Source: Candidatus Binatia bacterium
GTDB taxonomy: Bacteria; Desulfobacterota; Binatia; Bin18
Length of the DNA stretch: 64,000 nt
Reading direction: 5' to 3'
NCBI GenBank assembly: GCA_951812575.1
Contig: OX638322.1
Coordinates: 3,099,925 to 3,163,924 of the forward strand
This document shows, piece by piece, positions 51,129 to 59,917 of the stretch. A model generated the notes under the pieces. The model saw only the letters and a list, made by a program, of their open reading frames with translations, had not been told where the DNA came from and searched no databases. A program made the position numbers and the translations under genes. The number at the start of each line of letters is the position of its first letter. The stretch's first letter is position 1.

Positions 51129-51140
51129 GACGTCACGGGT

Positions 51141-51788
51141 TTACTGGTAGGACAGAATCAGACCATGGATGAGCCGACTCCAGCCGTCAAGGAAGACAAA
51201 TAGCAGCAACTTGAACGGTAGGGATATGGTCATCGGGGACATCATCATCATACCCATTGCCAGCAGAATATTGGAAACGACCAGGTCAATGACGATAAAC
51301 GGGAGATACAATAAAAAGCCGATTTCAAAGGCCGCCGTTAACTCTCCGACAATAAAGGCCGGCAGCAGGATAATGATATTGTCTTCGTGTATATCCTCAT
51401 GATATTTCTCGGCCCATAAGTCTTCTGCCGTGGTCATAAAGAACGCACGTGCTTTGTCATTGGCGTGCTTGCCCAAAAACTCCCGATACGGTCCAAGTCC
51501 CTCGATAACGGCCTGCTCGATTGAGTGACGACTGGTGAATGTTGCATTCTGGCTCACGATGTTTTCGTAGCTCTCTAGCCCGACGGGCGCCATGATATAG
51601 ATGGTTAAAATCAGCGCCAGGCCGTGCAGCGCCATATTCGGCGGAATCTGCTGAATGCCCAGGGCGTTCCGTACTAGGGAAAAGACGATCACTAACTTGA
51701 CAAAGGAAGTTCCCATTACCACCAGGAACGGTAACGTACTGAGGGCTCCCAGAAAGACAATCAGTGTGGATGGATCAAGGTTGTCCAT
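51141..51788 (-). CDS. sctR: T3SS export apparatus protein SctR
   Basis: A 215-residue FliP/YscR-family protein. Conserved segments are FLVVMGTSFVKLVIVFSLVR, ALGIQQIPPNMALHGLAL, and AFIVGELTAAFEIGFLLYLP followed by VIDLVVSNILLAMGMMMMSP. Five copies form the core of the export pore. The length is that of YscR (217). It lies 12 bases before sctS. The 104 bases between sctQ and this gene contain no other frame worth reporting. Confidence 0.96.
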   Translation of the reverse strand: MDNLDPSTLIVFLGALSTLPFLVVMGTSFVKLVIVFSLVRNALGIQQIPPNMALHGLALILTIYIMAPVGLESYENIVSQNATFTSRHSIEQAVIEGLGPYREFLGKHANDKARAFFMTTAEDLWAEKYHEDIHEDNIIILLPAFIVGELTAAFEIGFLLYLPFIVIDLVVSNILLAMGMMMMSPMTISLPFKLLLFVFLDGWSRLIHGLILSYQ

Positions 51789-51892
51789 GTCCGTTACGAT
51801 ATTCAGTCCGTCACGCTCGAATCATCCATTGGACGAGCCTGTCAGACGCGCTATTGAGAGCACAAACAAATCCTGTGATTCCGACTGTTCAC

Positions 51893-52915
51893 CTACTCGC
51901 ATTCAAGAACTCTGACTCCGGCACGCCCATCAATTTCAACAAGTTCTCCGCTCCCGATCTTTACGCCGTTGGCACAGATTTCTATGTGCCTGTCCGAATT
52001 GCGTTGCAAGTCAAAAACATATCCGGTCTGAATATGCTGCAGATCGTTCAGGGTTATCTTGAGACGACCGGCAACAAAAACCACATCAATCGGCAGATTG
52101 GCGATAGTCTTGTCCTGGTCCGGGGTTACGGTGTCGTTTGCGTCTTCAGGCGCGCTGAGATTTTTTTCCATTGTTCCATCCAGCTGGGTCTGTACTGTCA
52201 GATGACTGCCATCCATCTCCGCAAAGCAAAAAAAAGACTCGTTGATATTGATGCGTACCTGTCCGTCGGATAAATAGTAAATATCACTCATGATCACATC
52301 ACCACTCCTGAGAGACTTCACCTCGGACAGGGGTAACGATGTATATCCGACCTCCAGTTTGACCGGTAAGGGTAACCAACCGTAATCTCTTGCCACCGCA
52401 CGTTGTGCAGACTGCTCGAACCATTCCATTATCGCCGGCGGCAATGTATTTTCAATTTTGATCACTATTGACCAGGCTGCTTTGATCTCCGCTGCCTGAA
52501 TAACGAGCCGCAAGCTGTTGGCTGGAGGAGATTCGGTCACTGAGTTCACCTGCCCGAGTGCCAGGACCTCGCCGCATTGTTCTTGTAGGGCTTCCACCAG
52601 CGGTGCTATTGCGGCTTCAAGTAAAGCAAGCTGCCACAGGTCGGCTAATGTGCGAAAGTGTTGGACAGGAACAACATTGTGTAAAACGGCGTTGAGCGTG
52701 CTGGCGTTCAAATATACCGACAGTGCACCATCGCCTATATCGCACTCCAGCCTGATGCAGGCGCTGTAATCGTCACCGACCGCCGCGAGTTCTGCGCTAT
52801 AGACCTGTTGACCCATAGGTAGCTGAAGGGTGCCCGTGACAAATTGGGAGAGCTGGTTCGTCACGCGAACCGACTCATCAGAGTAAACCGGATAGGCGAC
52901 GGGTTGCCATCCCAT
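51893..52915 (-). CDS. sctQ: T3SS cytoplasmic ring (sorting platform) protein SctQ
   Basis: A 340-residue protein. The C-terminal 75 residues are a SpoA/FliN-type domain (LPIDVVFVAGRLKITLNDLQ; GELVEIDGRAGVRVLEC). A second SpoA-like region lies at about residues 180-240 (LPVKLEVGYTSLPLSEVKSL). SctQ forms the pods of the sorting platform with SctK and SctL. In many systems an internal start yields a short SctQ-C; a Met at the beginning of the last domain was searched for (MEKNLSAPED) and is possible but unproven. Length compares with YscQ (307). Confidence 0.88.
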   Translation of the reverse strand: MGWQPVAYPVYSDESVRVTNQLSQFVTGTLQLPMGQQVYSAELAAVGDDYSACIRLECDIGDGALSVYLNASTLNAVLHNVVPVQHFRTLADLWQLALLEAAIAPLVEALQEQCGEVLALGQVNSVTESPPANSLRLVIQAAEIKAAWSIVIKIENTLPPAIMEWFEQSAQRAVARDYGWLPLPVKLEVGYTSLPLSEVKSLRSGDVIMSDIYYLSDGQVRININESFFCFAEMDGSHLTVQTQLDGTMEKNLSAPEDANDTVTPDQDKTIANLPIDVVFVAGRLKITLNDLQHIQTGYVFDLQRNSDRHIEICANGVKIGSGELVEIDGRAGVRVLECE

Positions 52916-52934
52916 TGCTCACATTACTCCCACA

Positions 52935-53699
52935 TTAACTGTTGCTGTCATGGAGGACGGTAGTCAGGTCGTCCTCTGCTATGTATTGCTGACGGGAACG
53001 CCCGTCGTTTTGCCCATCCGAACTCCGCGCATCAGCCTGTGTCTCAATGCTGACGTTAACCGTTTCATCTGGTAAACGATTACCGAGCGCCTGCTCTATC
53101 TGCCCTTTGTTTTGCGCGATATAATTCTGCGCATCCTGCGAATGGGCAACAAACACGATTTTCAATTCTCCTCCATCGCGAAAAATGCGCACATCGCTCC
53201 CTTGCATCAATGAATCTTTCAACTGAATCCGGACTTCGGGGCTGGTCTCGGAGGCGGGCGAAGACACAAGCACGCGATCAGCAATCTGGCGGACAATCTC
53301 GTTAATACGGTGGACTGCGGGGGGTGAATCCTGACCGGCTTGCGTTGGAGCAGGAGTGCCCATCATGTGTGCCAGTATCTGTTCTCCGTGCAGCAGCCTG
53401 GGGCCGGTGGGGTCGTCGCTTGGTTTATCAGTGCGGTCGTCCACGGGCTTCTTCCCATCTTCTCGCCGAGCTATCTGCGAGGCGTCGGCGGGGTTGCCGG
53501 TTGATTTATGAGTGCGGCCGTCCAGTGGCCTCCTGCCATCTTCTCGCCGAGCTATCTGCGAGGCGTCGGCGGGTTCTTCCAGCAGGGAGGCAAAACGTTC
53601 TTCTGCGTCGTGTAACTGTCGCTTTGCTCTTCTTCGACCGGCAGGGGCCTGCCGGCCAGGTTTGATTGGACTGGACTGTCTTGAGATTTTCTCCATCAT
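52935..53699 (-). CDS. sctP: T3SS needle-length ruler SctP (YscP-like)
   Basis: A 254-residue, Gln/Asp/Arg-rich, mostly disordered protein with a small folded C-terminal T3S4 domain (VRIQLKDSLMQGSDVRIFRD; GGELKIVFVAHSQDAQNYIA) that triggers the substrate switch on SctU. Two adjacent 27-residue repeats (ADASQIARREDG(R/K)(R/K)P and P-rich followers) are coded at 53412-53574 and would lengthen the ruler in one step. The gene order N-O-P-Q-R-S-T-U places it exactly at the ruler position. Confidence 0.82.
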   Translation of the reverse strand: MMEKISRQSSPIKPGRQAPAGRRRAKRQLHDAEERFASLLEEPADASQIARREDGRRPLDGRTHKSTGNPADASQIARREDGKKPVDDRTDKPSDDPTGPRLLHGEQILAHMMGTPAPTQAGQDSPPAVHRINEIVRQIADRVLVSSPASETSPEVRIQLKDSLMQGSDVRIFRDGGELKIVFVAHSQDAQNYIAQNKGQIEQALGNRLPDETVNVSIETQADARSSDGQNDGRSRQQYIAEDDLTTVLHDSNS

Positions 53700-53705
53700 G
53701 AGCTC

Positions 53706-54179
53706 CTATAGTGCTCGTGTTGAAAATTTCCCTGACAGGAGGTCTTCGTTCTCCACTTCCTCTTGGCGCTCCCGTTCATGTTGTTCTGCGTCGAGGAGAA
53801 TCTGCTGGTACTCCTCATACTTAACAACATCCTTGTGTGCCTCAATGCGCCTTTGGGCCGCTTCTGCCAATGCCTTCCGCGCACACTCTACGTCTTGGGC
53901 AGCCTGTACAACCTCCTCCTGAAGTTGTAAATCTTTGCTCCTCAAGGATGCGATTTTCTCGCGCATTACCTCCAGTTTACTCAGCGTTATATTCTTGCCC
54001 TGGATGCGTTGATATAAGCGCTCCTCCTCCGCAATGCGCCACGTTTCATAGTCAGCTTGTTCGCGTTGTTTCAACTGGTGAGCAGTTGTTTTTTGATCCA
54101 GGCTTGCTCGGGCCTCGGCCAGTGCCGCGACCGCATCGTCTTCGTGTAGACGTTTGATGTTCAGCAGATCAGCAAGCAT
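53706..54179 (-). CDS. sctO: T3SS stalk protein SctO (YscO)
   Basis: A 157-residue protein that is almost entirely a two-helix coiled-coil (MLADLLNIKRLHEDDAVAAL; REKIASLRSKDLQLQEEVVQ; RIEAHKDVVKYEEYQQILLD), matching YscO (154 residues) and FliJ. It is the central stalk linking the SctN ATPase to the SctV ring. It lies five bases after sctN and six before sctP. Confidence 0.9.
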   Translation of the reverse strand: MLADLLNIKRLHEDDAVAALAEARASLDQKTTAHQLKQREQADYETWRIAEEERLYQRIQGKNITLSKLEVMREKIASLRSKDLQLQEEVVQAAQDVECARKALAEAAQRRIEAHKDVVKYEEYQQILLDAEQHERERQEEVENEDLLSGKFSTRAL

Positions 54180-54184
54180 GTGGT

Positions 54185-55507
54185 TTATCCATCCACGATT
54201 TCCCGCATCTGTTGTAGGGTGGTATCAAAAGCTGACACCTCACGCATTTCCTGTTTCAGCAGTGCATTGATGCTGTCGACCTTGGCAACAGCCTCATCGG
54301 CGTCAGCATCCGAACCTTCCTTGTATTCACCGATTTTGAGCAGCAATTCGATTTCTCTGTACTTCGCGAGTAATTGGCGAATCCGCCCGGCAACGCGCCT
54401 GTGCTCAGCGTCGATGATAGTGTTCATCACCCGGCTGACACTGGCTAACACGTCAACCGCAGGGTAATGGTTTTCCTGTGCGAGTTTGCGCGACAGAATA
54501 ATATGCCCATCCAGAATGGAACGAGTTTCATCTGCAATTGGTTCGGTCATATCGTCGCCTTCAACGAGTACCGTGTACAGTGCGGTGATAGAACCTTTAT
54601 CAGACTGCCCGGCCCGCTCCATCAACTGGGGCAAGGCGGCAAAAACCGAAGGTGGAAATCCCCGGCGGGTCGGCGGTTCACCGGCGGCGAGGCCAATCTC
54701 CCGTTGCGCCCTCGCAAAACGGGTGACCGAATCCATCATCAGTAATACATTCTTGCCCTGATCTCTGAAGTACTCGGCGATGGCCGTCGCAACGTAGGCC
54801 GCTTTCAGCCGTTCCATCGCCGGACGGTCTGAGGTCGAGACCACAAGGACCGCTTGCTTCAATCCTTCTTCCCCAATGTCCTGCTCAATAAATTCACGGA
54901 CCTCACGTCCACGCTCACCAATGAGCGCAAGGACTTTAACGTCTGCCGCGGCATTTCGGATCAACATTGAAAGTAAGGTGCTCTTCCCCCCGCCGGCAGC
55001 GGCGAAAATTCCCATGCGCTGGCCTTCGCCGCAGGTCAGCAAGCCGTCAAGAACGCGCAATCCCAGAGCTAACGGCTGAGCAATCACTTTTCGCTGCATC
55101 GGATTGGGGGGAGCGGCATGGATAGGATAGGTCATGGCAGATTCGAAAGTCTCCCCATTAAAAGGCCGGCCGAGACCATCCAGCACTTTGCCCAGAACGT
55201 CCGGACCAACCGACACCTCATGTAAACGACCCGTTGGGATGACCTCGGTAGTATTGGATACGCCGACCATGTCGCCCATCGGCGTCAGCAGTGCCACCGT
55301 ATTTTCAAAGCCAACGACTTCCGCCATCATTTTGTCTTTTTCGCCTGCGTTCTGCAGAATGCACAATTCTCCGACTTTGGCGCTCGGAGCCGTTGCCCGA
55401 ATCAGTACGCCGGTAACTTCCAGCACCCGCCCGCGCATTGCAGTCAATTCGAGGTTCTTGACTGTGGTTTCGAGTGCATCGGTAATGTAATTGAAGCCTG
55501 TGTCCAT
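54185..55507 (-). CDS. sctN: T3SS ATPase SctN
   Basis: A 440-residue F1-type hexameric ATPase that removes chaperones and unfolds substrates. Walker [13 protein letters not shown] (about residues 168-179), Walker [21 protein letters not shown], the family signature [20 protein letters not shown], and the N-terminal beta-barrel ([17 protein letters not shown]) are present. The length equals YscN (439). It follows a chaperone gene and precedes sctO by five bases. Confidence 0.98.
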   Translation of the reverse strand: MDTGFNYITDALETTVKNLELTAMRGRVLEVTGVLIRATAPSAKVGELCILQNAGEKDKMMAEVVGFENTVALLTPMGDMVGVSNTTEVIPTGRLHEVSVGPDVLGKVLDGLGRPFNGETFESAMTYPIHAAPPNPMQRKVIAQPLALGLRVLDGLLTCGEGQRMGIFAAAGGGKSTLLSMLIRNAAADVKVLALIGERGREVREFIEQDIGEEGLKQAVLVVSTSDRPAMERLKAAYVATAIAEYFRDQGKNVLLMMDSVTRFARAQREIGLAAGEPPTRRGFPPSVFAALPQLMERAGQSDKGSITALYTVLVEGDDMTEPIADETRSILDGHIILSRKLAQENHYPAVDVLASVSRVMNTIIDAEHRRVAGRIRQLLAKYREIELLLKIGEYKEGSDADADEAVAKVDSINALLKQEMREVSAFDTTLQQMREIVDG

Positions 55508-55529
55508 TGTCCCAAGACTGCTCGTTTGC

Positions 55530-55967
55530 TCACGGCTTGAACATCACCTGGCCCGATATTGAAAAAGACGATGACCGGTCTTGGGAGAGGAAACGTTGAT
55601 ATTCCTCGAGGCCGTTCACGTATTGTTCGAGTTTCTCTTCAAAATCCTGGCTATTGATATTGCTGGTCTCAAATCGTTCAAATAACAACACGCGATTGTT
55701 TTCGTCCAGCGTCGGCGTCGACGTATGGTGTTTCAGCCGCATCAATGCGTAATGAAGCAGATGTCGCAGCCAATCAGCAACCTGGGTCTGTTGTTGCGGC
55801 AGATGACCCAAAGATGCAATCAGGTGTATCAGATCAAATTTTTCAAAGCACTGCACTTCCAGATCGTCATCGAAGGTCAGCGTATAACGGCCTTGCTCGT
55901 CGGCCGTCAGGTTCTCAATCTCGTACCGTTGGACCAATTCGGACATCAGGACGGCCAGTTTTGCCAT
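55530..55967 (-). CDS. Class I T3SS chaperone between sctL and sctN
   Basis: A 145-residue protein with the class I chaperone plan: [40 protein letters not shown], then a helix pair with [15 protein letters not shown]. It lies one base from sctL and 22 from sctN, a slot that is empty in Yersinia. Placement inside the sorting-platform genes suggests a client of general importance, or a role with SctL/SctN; this is inference. Confidence 0.72.
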   Translation of the reverse strand: MAKLAVLMSELVQRYEIENLTADEQGRYTLTFDDDLEVQCFEKFDLIHLIASLGHLPQQQTQVADWLRHLLHYALMRLKHHTSTPTLDENNRVLLFERFETSNINSQDFEEKLEQYVNGLEEYQRFLSQDRSSSFSISGQVMFKP

Positions 55968-55968
55968 A

Positions 55969-56580
55969 TCACTTCCCGGCTATTGTTTGATTGAAATTTT
56001 TTGACAACGCCTTTTCGAGCAAATCGATTTGCAAATCAAGGCTGGTATCGACTGAGCCTAACTCCGTCTCCACGCGGCACGCACCGCTGGAAAGCGCCTG
56101 GTCCGGGACAACGTCGACAAAGTCAATGTTCGGATAATCCGCGGTGATTTCTTCAATTCTCCGGTTGACCGCCTGAACCTGTGTGGACGATACACACAGG
56201 GTGACGCGACTTTCATTGCGTACCCTATACAATGCGCTCTTGATTAACCCGACGGTTGCGTCTGTCTCGTGCAGGTTTCCGATAATTTTCTTCACTGATT
56301 CAATGACAAGAGATACGAGTTTCCCCTCTACTTCAGACAAGTACTCAACGGCAGCAGCAACGGAATTCAGCATTTGTGCGCTGATAAGCTTTTGTGCTTC
56401 GCTCTCACCGGCTTTATACGCTTCGTCTTTTTTTTGCTGGTACAGTCTCTGCGCCTGTTCCTGTATTTCGGTGATTGCCCGCTGACTTTCGATGATGCAC
56501 TGATAATCCTCAGCCTTAACGACTTTATCGACGGGTGAGATCACCATTTGTTCCAGTTTTTTTATTGCGAAGTGCACCAT
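55969..56580 (-). CDS. sctL: T3SS ATPase stator SctL (YscL)
   Basis: A 203-residue protein with the FliH/YscL layout: a basic N-terminus that binds SctQ, a coiled-coil (QEQAQRLYQQKKDEAYKAGE), then a C-terminal ATPase-binding domain (LVSLVIESVKKIIGN; TLCVSSTQVQAVNRRIEEIT; ACRVETELGSVDTSLDLQID). It anchors SctN to the sorting platform. The first residues (MVHFAIKKLEQMVISPVDKV) fit the family start. Confidence 0.9.
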   Translation of the reverse strand: MVHFAIKKLEQMVISPVDKVVKAEDYQCIIESQRAITEIQEQAQRLYQQKKDEAYKAGESEAQKLISAQMLNSVAAAVEYLSEVEGKLVSLVIESVKKIIGNLHETDATVGLIKSALYRVRNESRVTLCVSSTQVQAVNRRIEEITADYPNIDFVDVVPDQALSSGACRVETELGSVDTSLDLQIDLLEKALSKNFNQTIAGK

Positions 56581-56632
56581 ATGATAGAGAGTGTCGTACA
56601 GGGTTCTTGCCTGTCGAGTTGCGGCGATACGT

Positions 56633-57310
56633 CTACGCGCTCTCCTTGCTCAGACGAAGTAAAAAATGTGTATGCGCCGCACTATCCTGACCTGAGTTCT
56701 GACCTGAGGTTTGCCAATACTCTTCAACAATGGATTTCGGCAATTTAAACTGTAGACGCTGAATAAACGCTTTCGGCATGTCGGACATAGCGGTTGCGAG
56801 ACTTCCGATACCGAGCCGGTAGCAGTTTTGCTTGAGAGCAGAAAGATCGGTGGTGGTGTCCCGCTTTTCGGGTTCAATCGCCACTTCATCGAGCAAGAGC
56901 CTACCGCGTTTGATTGTAAAGAAATAATCTGCCTCACCGACCGCATCCTTGAGCACTTGTCGGTCCTGACTGCGAATGACGTGAGCAATATGATCTGATT
57001 GCAGGGTCAGACCATCCAAATATACCAAACGTCTCAACTGATCCGAACCAAGGAGCGCCAGGTGTTTCTTTTCAATTGAGAAGTCAAAATCAAAATCCTG
57101 GTCCAACTCAAACTGGTTCAAAAGGAATTGTGACAAATATGCGTTTGCACGGTCACTGGTCTGCGTAGCGGCAAGCAGTTCGGTTGGCAACCAATCAGCC
57201 TGCCACCAACTGATGTCCATATATCCTGTCGGAAGAAAATTAAACCGAAGGAGTTCGGGAAACAATTGACGAGGGAAAATTTTGGGCTTGTCGGCCGGGA
57301 TTGAAATCAT
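56633..57310 (-). CDS. sctK: T3SS sorting platform protein SctK (YscK)
   Basis: A 225-residue protein of YscK length (209). Features: WLPTELLAATQTSDRANAYL near the N-terminus, LLGSDQLRRLVYLDGLTLQS, IRSQDRQVLKDAVGEADYFF, and a helical C-terminus. SctK links SctQ pods to the cytoplasmic FHA domain of SctD. It lies between sctJ and sctL exactly as in the yscJKL order. Sequence similarity within this family is low, so position is important evidence. Confidence 0.8.
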   Translation of the reverse strand: MISIPADKPKIFPRQLFPELLRFNFLPTGYMDISWWQADWLPTELLAATQTSDRANAYLSQFLLNQFELDQDFDFDFSIEKKHLALLGSDQLRRLVYLDGLTLQSDHIAHVIRSQDRQVLKDAVGEADYFFTIKRGRLLLDEVAIEPEKRDTTTDLSALKQNCYRLGIGSLATAMSDMPKAFIQRLQFKLPKSIVEEYWQTSGQNSGQDSAAHTHFLLRLSKESA

Positions 57311-57350
57311 GCCTCTTTGTCGCTTTCAGCGGTACACCCGAAGGAGCATG

Positions 57351-58109
57351 CTATTTTTTTTGCAACAGGTAAACATTAACCGCCATTGATACCATCAGCA
57401 GCCCCAGGCAGCCTCCCAAAATCAGGTAAAATCGCAGCACTGAGTGGGCTGACAGTTCAATTGAGAGGATTGACTCAAGATCCTGTGGGTCAAGTTGAAC
57501 AAGGTCTTCCTGCTGTGCGGGAAATAGTGCGACCTGGACGGCGTCATAAGGCATCCCTGCTATTCCACTGGATACGATTGCCTTGATTTCTGGGATATGG
57601 GAACGAAAGTCGTAATTAGGGTCATGCTTCACAAAGACTGACGCGGAGGCAGTCCGCGTTTGGTCTGACGACTGGTCTTCCTGGGGTATGACAATATGCA
57701 CCCGCGTATCCATGACCCCGTCTATTTGTGATAAAGTCTCTGCAATTCCCTGTGACAAGCCATAAATATAAAGCGTGTGTTCTTCAAACGGAGTCGTTAT
57801 CAGTTTATCTGTACGGATAACATCCGCAATTGTGGAGAATTTGTTCTTCGGGTAGCCGCTCCTGCGCAATAACGCAACCGCATCCGCTATCCTGTCTTCA
57901 TCAACATATAGACTGACCGTGTTGTCTTTTCCAGGTTGTTTTTCGCTGCTGATCCCATAATCGAGCAACAGGGCAAGCATTTCGTTCCCCTCTTGTTCGT
58001 CTAACTGCGAATACAGTTCGGCTTTACAGCCAAAGAGCAACCCCAGCGAAGCGGCGAGCAAAATAACTCGAAAGCCAAGCAGCGGATTGAATGAGAATAA
58101 AACGTGCAC
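57351..58109 (-). CDS. sctJ: T3SS inner-ring lipoprotein SctJ (YscJ)
   Basis: A 252-residue lipoprotein: lipobox LLFGC with Cys28, two ring-building domains (EGNEMLALLLDYGISSEKQP; ALLRRSGYPKNKFSTIADVI; IDGVMDTRVHIVIPQED; SASVFVKHDPNYDFRSHIPE), and a C-terminal membrane helix (VLRFYLILGGCLGLLMVSMA). It forms the 24-fold inner-membrane ring with SctD. The length matches YscJ (244). The 128 bases between this gene and the upstream YscG-like gene contain no credible sctI. Confidence 0.96.
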   Translation of the reverse strand: MHVLFSFNPLLGFRVILLAASLGLLFGCKAELYSQLDEQEGNEMLALLLDYGISSEKQPGKDNTVSLYVDEDRIADAVALLRRSGYPKNKFSTIADVIRTDKLITTPFEEHTLYIYGLSQGIAETLSQIDGVMDTRVHIVIPQEDQSSDQTRTASASVFVKHDPNYDFRSHIPEIKAIVSSGIAGMPYDAVQVALFPAQQEDLVQLDPQDLESILSIELSAHSVLRFYLILGGCLGLLMVSMAVNVYLLQKK

Positions 58110-58237
58110 AAATCTGCTTTGTAATACTAAAGATGAGGAATCATAGGACGGCTATAGTGATCGAAGCAAGGCTTGGGAATCCTGGGAGGCCGTGTTAACC
58201 GAGGTAGCGCTAGCCCTGGCTAGGCTGGTAATCTTCG

Positions 58238-58627
58238 CTAGCTCATGTTATCCAGGGCCGATTGGGCAAGACGGGCTGCGTCCGGGTCGCTGCCGTCGGC
58301 GAGCACTACCCTCATAATCCGCTCTCCCTCGTTAGCGCGCTTTTCCATAATCAGAAAAAGCCCCAAAAAAGCGCGGGCCATCAAGTCACCCGACTCGGCG
58401 GAGACCTCCTGTTTCATCATGAAATTACACGCTTCCCCGGGATTGTTGTCACAGTTGGCGTAGACCATCGCAACCCCGATAATCCATGCCGGATTATCGG
58501 GTGCGACTTCCTTGATACCTTGAAAGATGTTGAGTGCATACTCACGCATCGCCGGCAGGCGACAGGCAACAAAGCCAAGATCAGCACAGTAACGCAGTGT
58601 TTCTTTAGGGATTTCCATTGACTTCAA
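58238..58627 (-). CDS. YscG/SsaH/HrpB1-like TPR needle chaperone
   Basis: A 129-residue helical protein with TPR-like pairs (DLGFVACRLPAMREYALNIF; DNPAWIIGVAMVYANCDNNP; RAFLGLFLIMEKRANEGERI). It resembles the YscG/EscG/SsaH family that, with YscE, shields the SctF C-terminus before secretion. It is next to sctF and a YscE-like gene is at 38986, so both halves of the needle chaperone are present but coded 19 kb apart. Confidence 0.7.
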   Translation of the reverse strand: MKSMEIPKETLRYCADLGFVACRLPAMREYALNIFQGIKEVAPDNPAWIIGVAMVYANCDNNPGEACNFMMKQEVSAESGDLMARAFLGLFLIMEKRANEGERIMRVVLADGSDPDAARLAQSALDNMS

Positions 58628-58683
58628 TTCCTTGGTTTTTCCGCAGACACAGATACGATACGACGCTACGTCGGCTGCGACAC

Positions 58684-58908
58684 CTATAATCTCTGCGTTA
58701 TTTGGCTGACCGCATCCTTGAGGTCTTTCACCATAGCGCTCTCGAAGCCAATTTCCATGTTATAGCGCGTGTATTCCATTTGCATCTTGACCATGGCGAC
58801 CGGATCGCTAACGTCAGCGTTGTCCAGCATTTTGTTGAGCTTATTTTCTTCCTGTTTCAGTTGAGGGGCCATGGAGCCGCCGACTGCATCGAGAGTCACA
58901 CCACTCAT
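58684..58908 (-). CDS. sctF: T3SS needle subunit SctF
   Basis: A 74-residue helical hairpin. The C-terminal half AMVKMQMEYTRYNMEIGFES then AMVKDLKDAVSQITQRL carries the needle pattern (S-x-x-V-K-x-x-K-D-x-x-x-x-I). The length suits YscF/SsaG (70-87). I considered the inner rod SctI, but the VKDLKDAVSQI ending is that of needle proteins. AGGAG lies six bases before the ATG. It is the first gene of the minus-strand operon, so needle subunit mRNA is promoter-proximal. Confidence 0.82.
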   Translation of the reverse strand: MSGVTLDAVGGSMAPQLKQEENKLNKMLDNADVSDPVAMVKMQMEYTRYNMEIGFESAMVKDLKDAVSQITQRL

Positions 58909-58954
58909 ACAAAACTCCTAAAGGAAATGAATACGGGCAAGTTTGATTATTTGG

Positions 58955-58985
58955 CAACGTATCACTAAAAATTCAACATTGTCAA
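58955..58985 (-). promoter_or_regulatory. Possible promoter of the sctF-sctU operon
   Basis: On the minus strand TTGACA (58985 to 58980) is followed about 17 bases later by an AT-rich, poorly matching -10 region (GATACGTT). An activator-dependent promoter would look like this. Confidence 0.3.
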
Positions 58986-59082
58986 ACATGGGTTTCTGGT
59001 GCATGACCCTGTTTTCGCTTCACTTATGTCAGTATGCCGACCCAGACTGATCGATTTGCCTGTCTGGCATTTGCAGGAATCG

Positions 59083-59754
59083 GCGCCGTCGCGCTTCCTG
59101 CGCGAGCAGTTTGTGGCGTTTGGGCTGCCGCCAGAGAAAATTCTGTTTCACGAGTGTGGCTTGCAGACCGACGCCATTCGGCTCGCTCCGAAAACCCTTG
59201 CTCCTCAGAGAACCAGGGGCAAGCGGCCCATCGTCTTTGGCTATATCGGCGTTGTGGACCCGGTGAAGGGCGTCCAGCTGCTGGTCGAAGCCTTTCAGAC
59301 CCTGCCCCAGGCAGAGTTACGTCTCTATGGCGGCGAGGCGGCCTATGCGCCCTATCCGGACGAGAAGCGTTTCCGCTCGCGGTTGGCCAGCTCGGCCCGT
59401 ATTCGGTGCATGGGCCGCTACGAGCAGCATGAACTCGGGCGCATTCTGGCTGAGGTGGATGTCGTCGTCGTGCCTTCGATCTGGTATGAAAATGCGCCGC
59501 TGGTGATTCGGGAAGCCTTTCTGGCCCATACCCCGGTGATTACGGCCGATTTTGGCGGCATGCGCGAGTGGGTAACGGACGGTGTGAACGGGCTTCTCTT
59601 TGAGCCGCGTAATATCGCTGACCTGCGGCAAAAGATGAGGCGTTTTATTACCGAACCGACTTTGGTCGCCCGGCTCTCCCGGGCATTCCCCGCGGTCCGG
59701 TCGATTCGCGCCGACGCCGCCCTGCTCGCACGACTCTATCGGCGGCTTTTGTAG
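59083..59754 (+). pseudogene. GT4 glycosyltransferase, 5'-truncated copy
   Basis: It encodes the last 223 residues of the gene at 28126 (from APSRFLREQFVAFG), including the donor-binding domain, but lacks the acceptor domain. A frame starting at 58999 runs into it with about 28 unrelated residues, so an intact enzyme is not made. Differences from copy A lie in the first 130 bases (for example GLPPEK for GIPPEK, AIRLAPKTLAPQR for AIQPAPKALAPQK); the remaining 540 bases appear identical. Confidence 0.88.
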
Positions 59755-59917
59755 GTCAGGTTGCTCCTACTCTTGAAGAACCTCTTGAAGAACATACACG
59801 ATGTTTGATATGGCCAAGAGGATGTATAAACTAACCCGCTCGTAGCGAGGGAAAGCAGAGATTCGTTGGATTTGCAGACAGACAGTTCCCCGGCCATTAC
59901 CCAAAGGAGATTTGACC

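Noticed and set aside
58684..58908. Needle gene being the inner rod SctI
   Set aside because: The ending VKDLKDAVSQI follows the SctF pattern, and the gene is beside the YscG-like needle chaperone.
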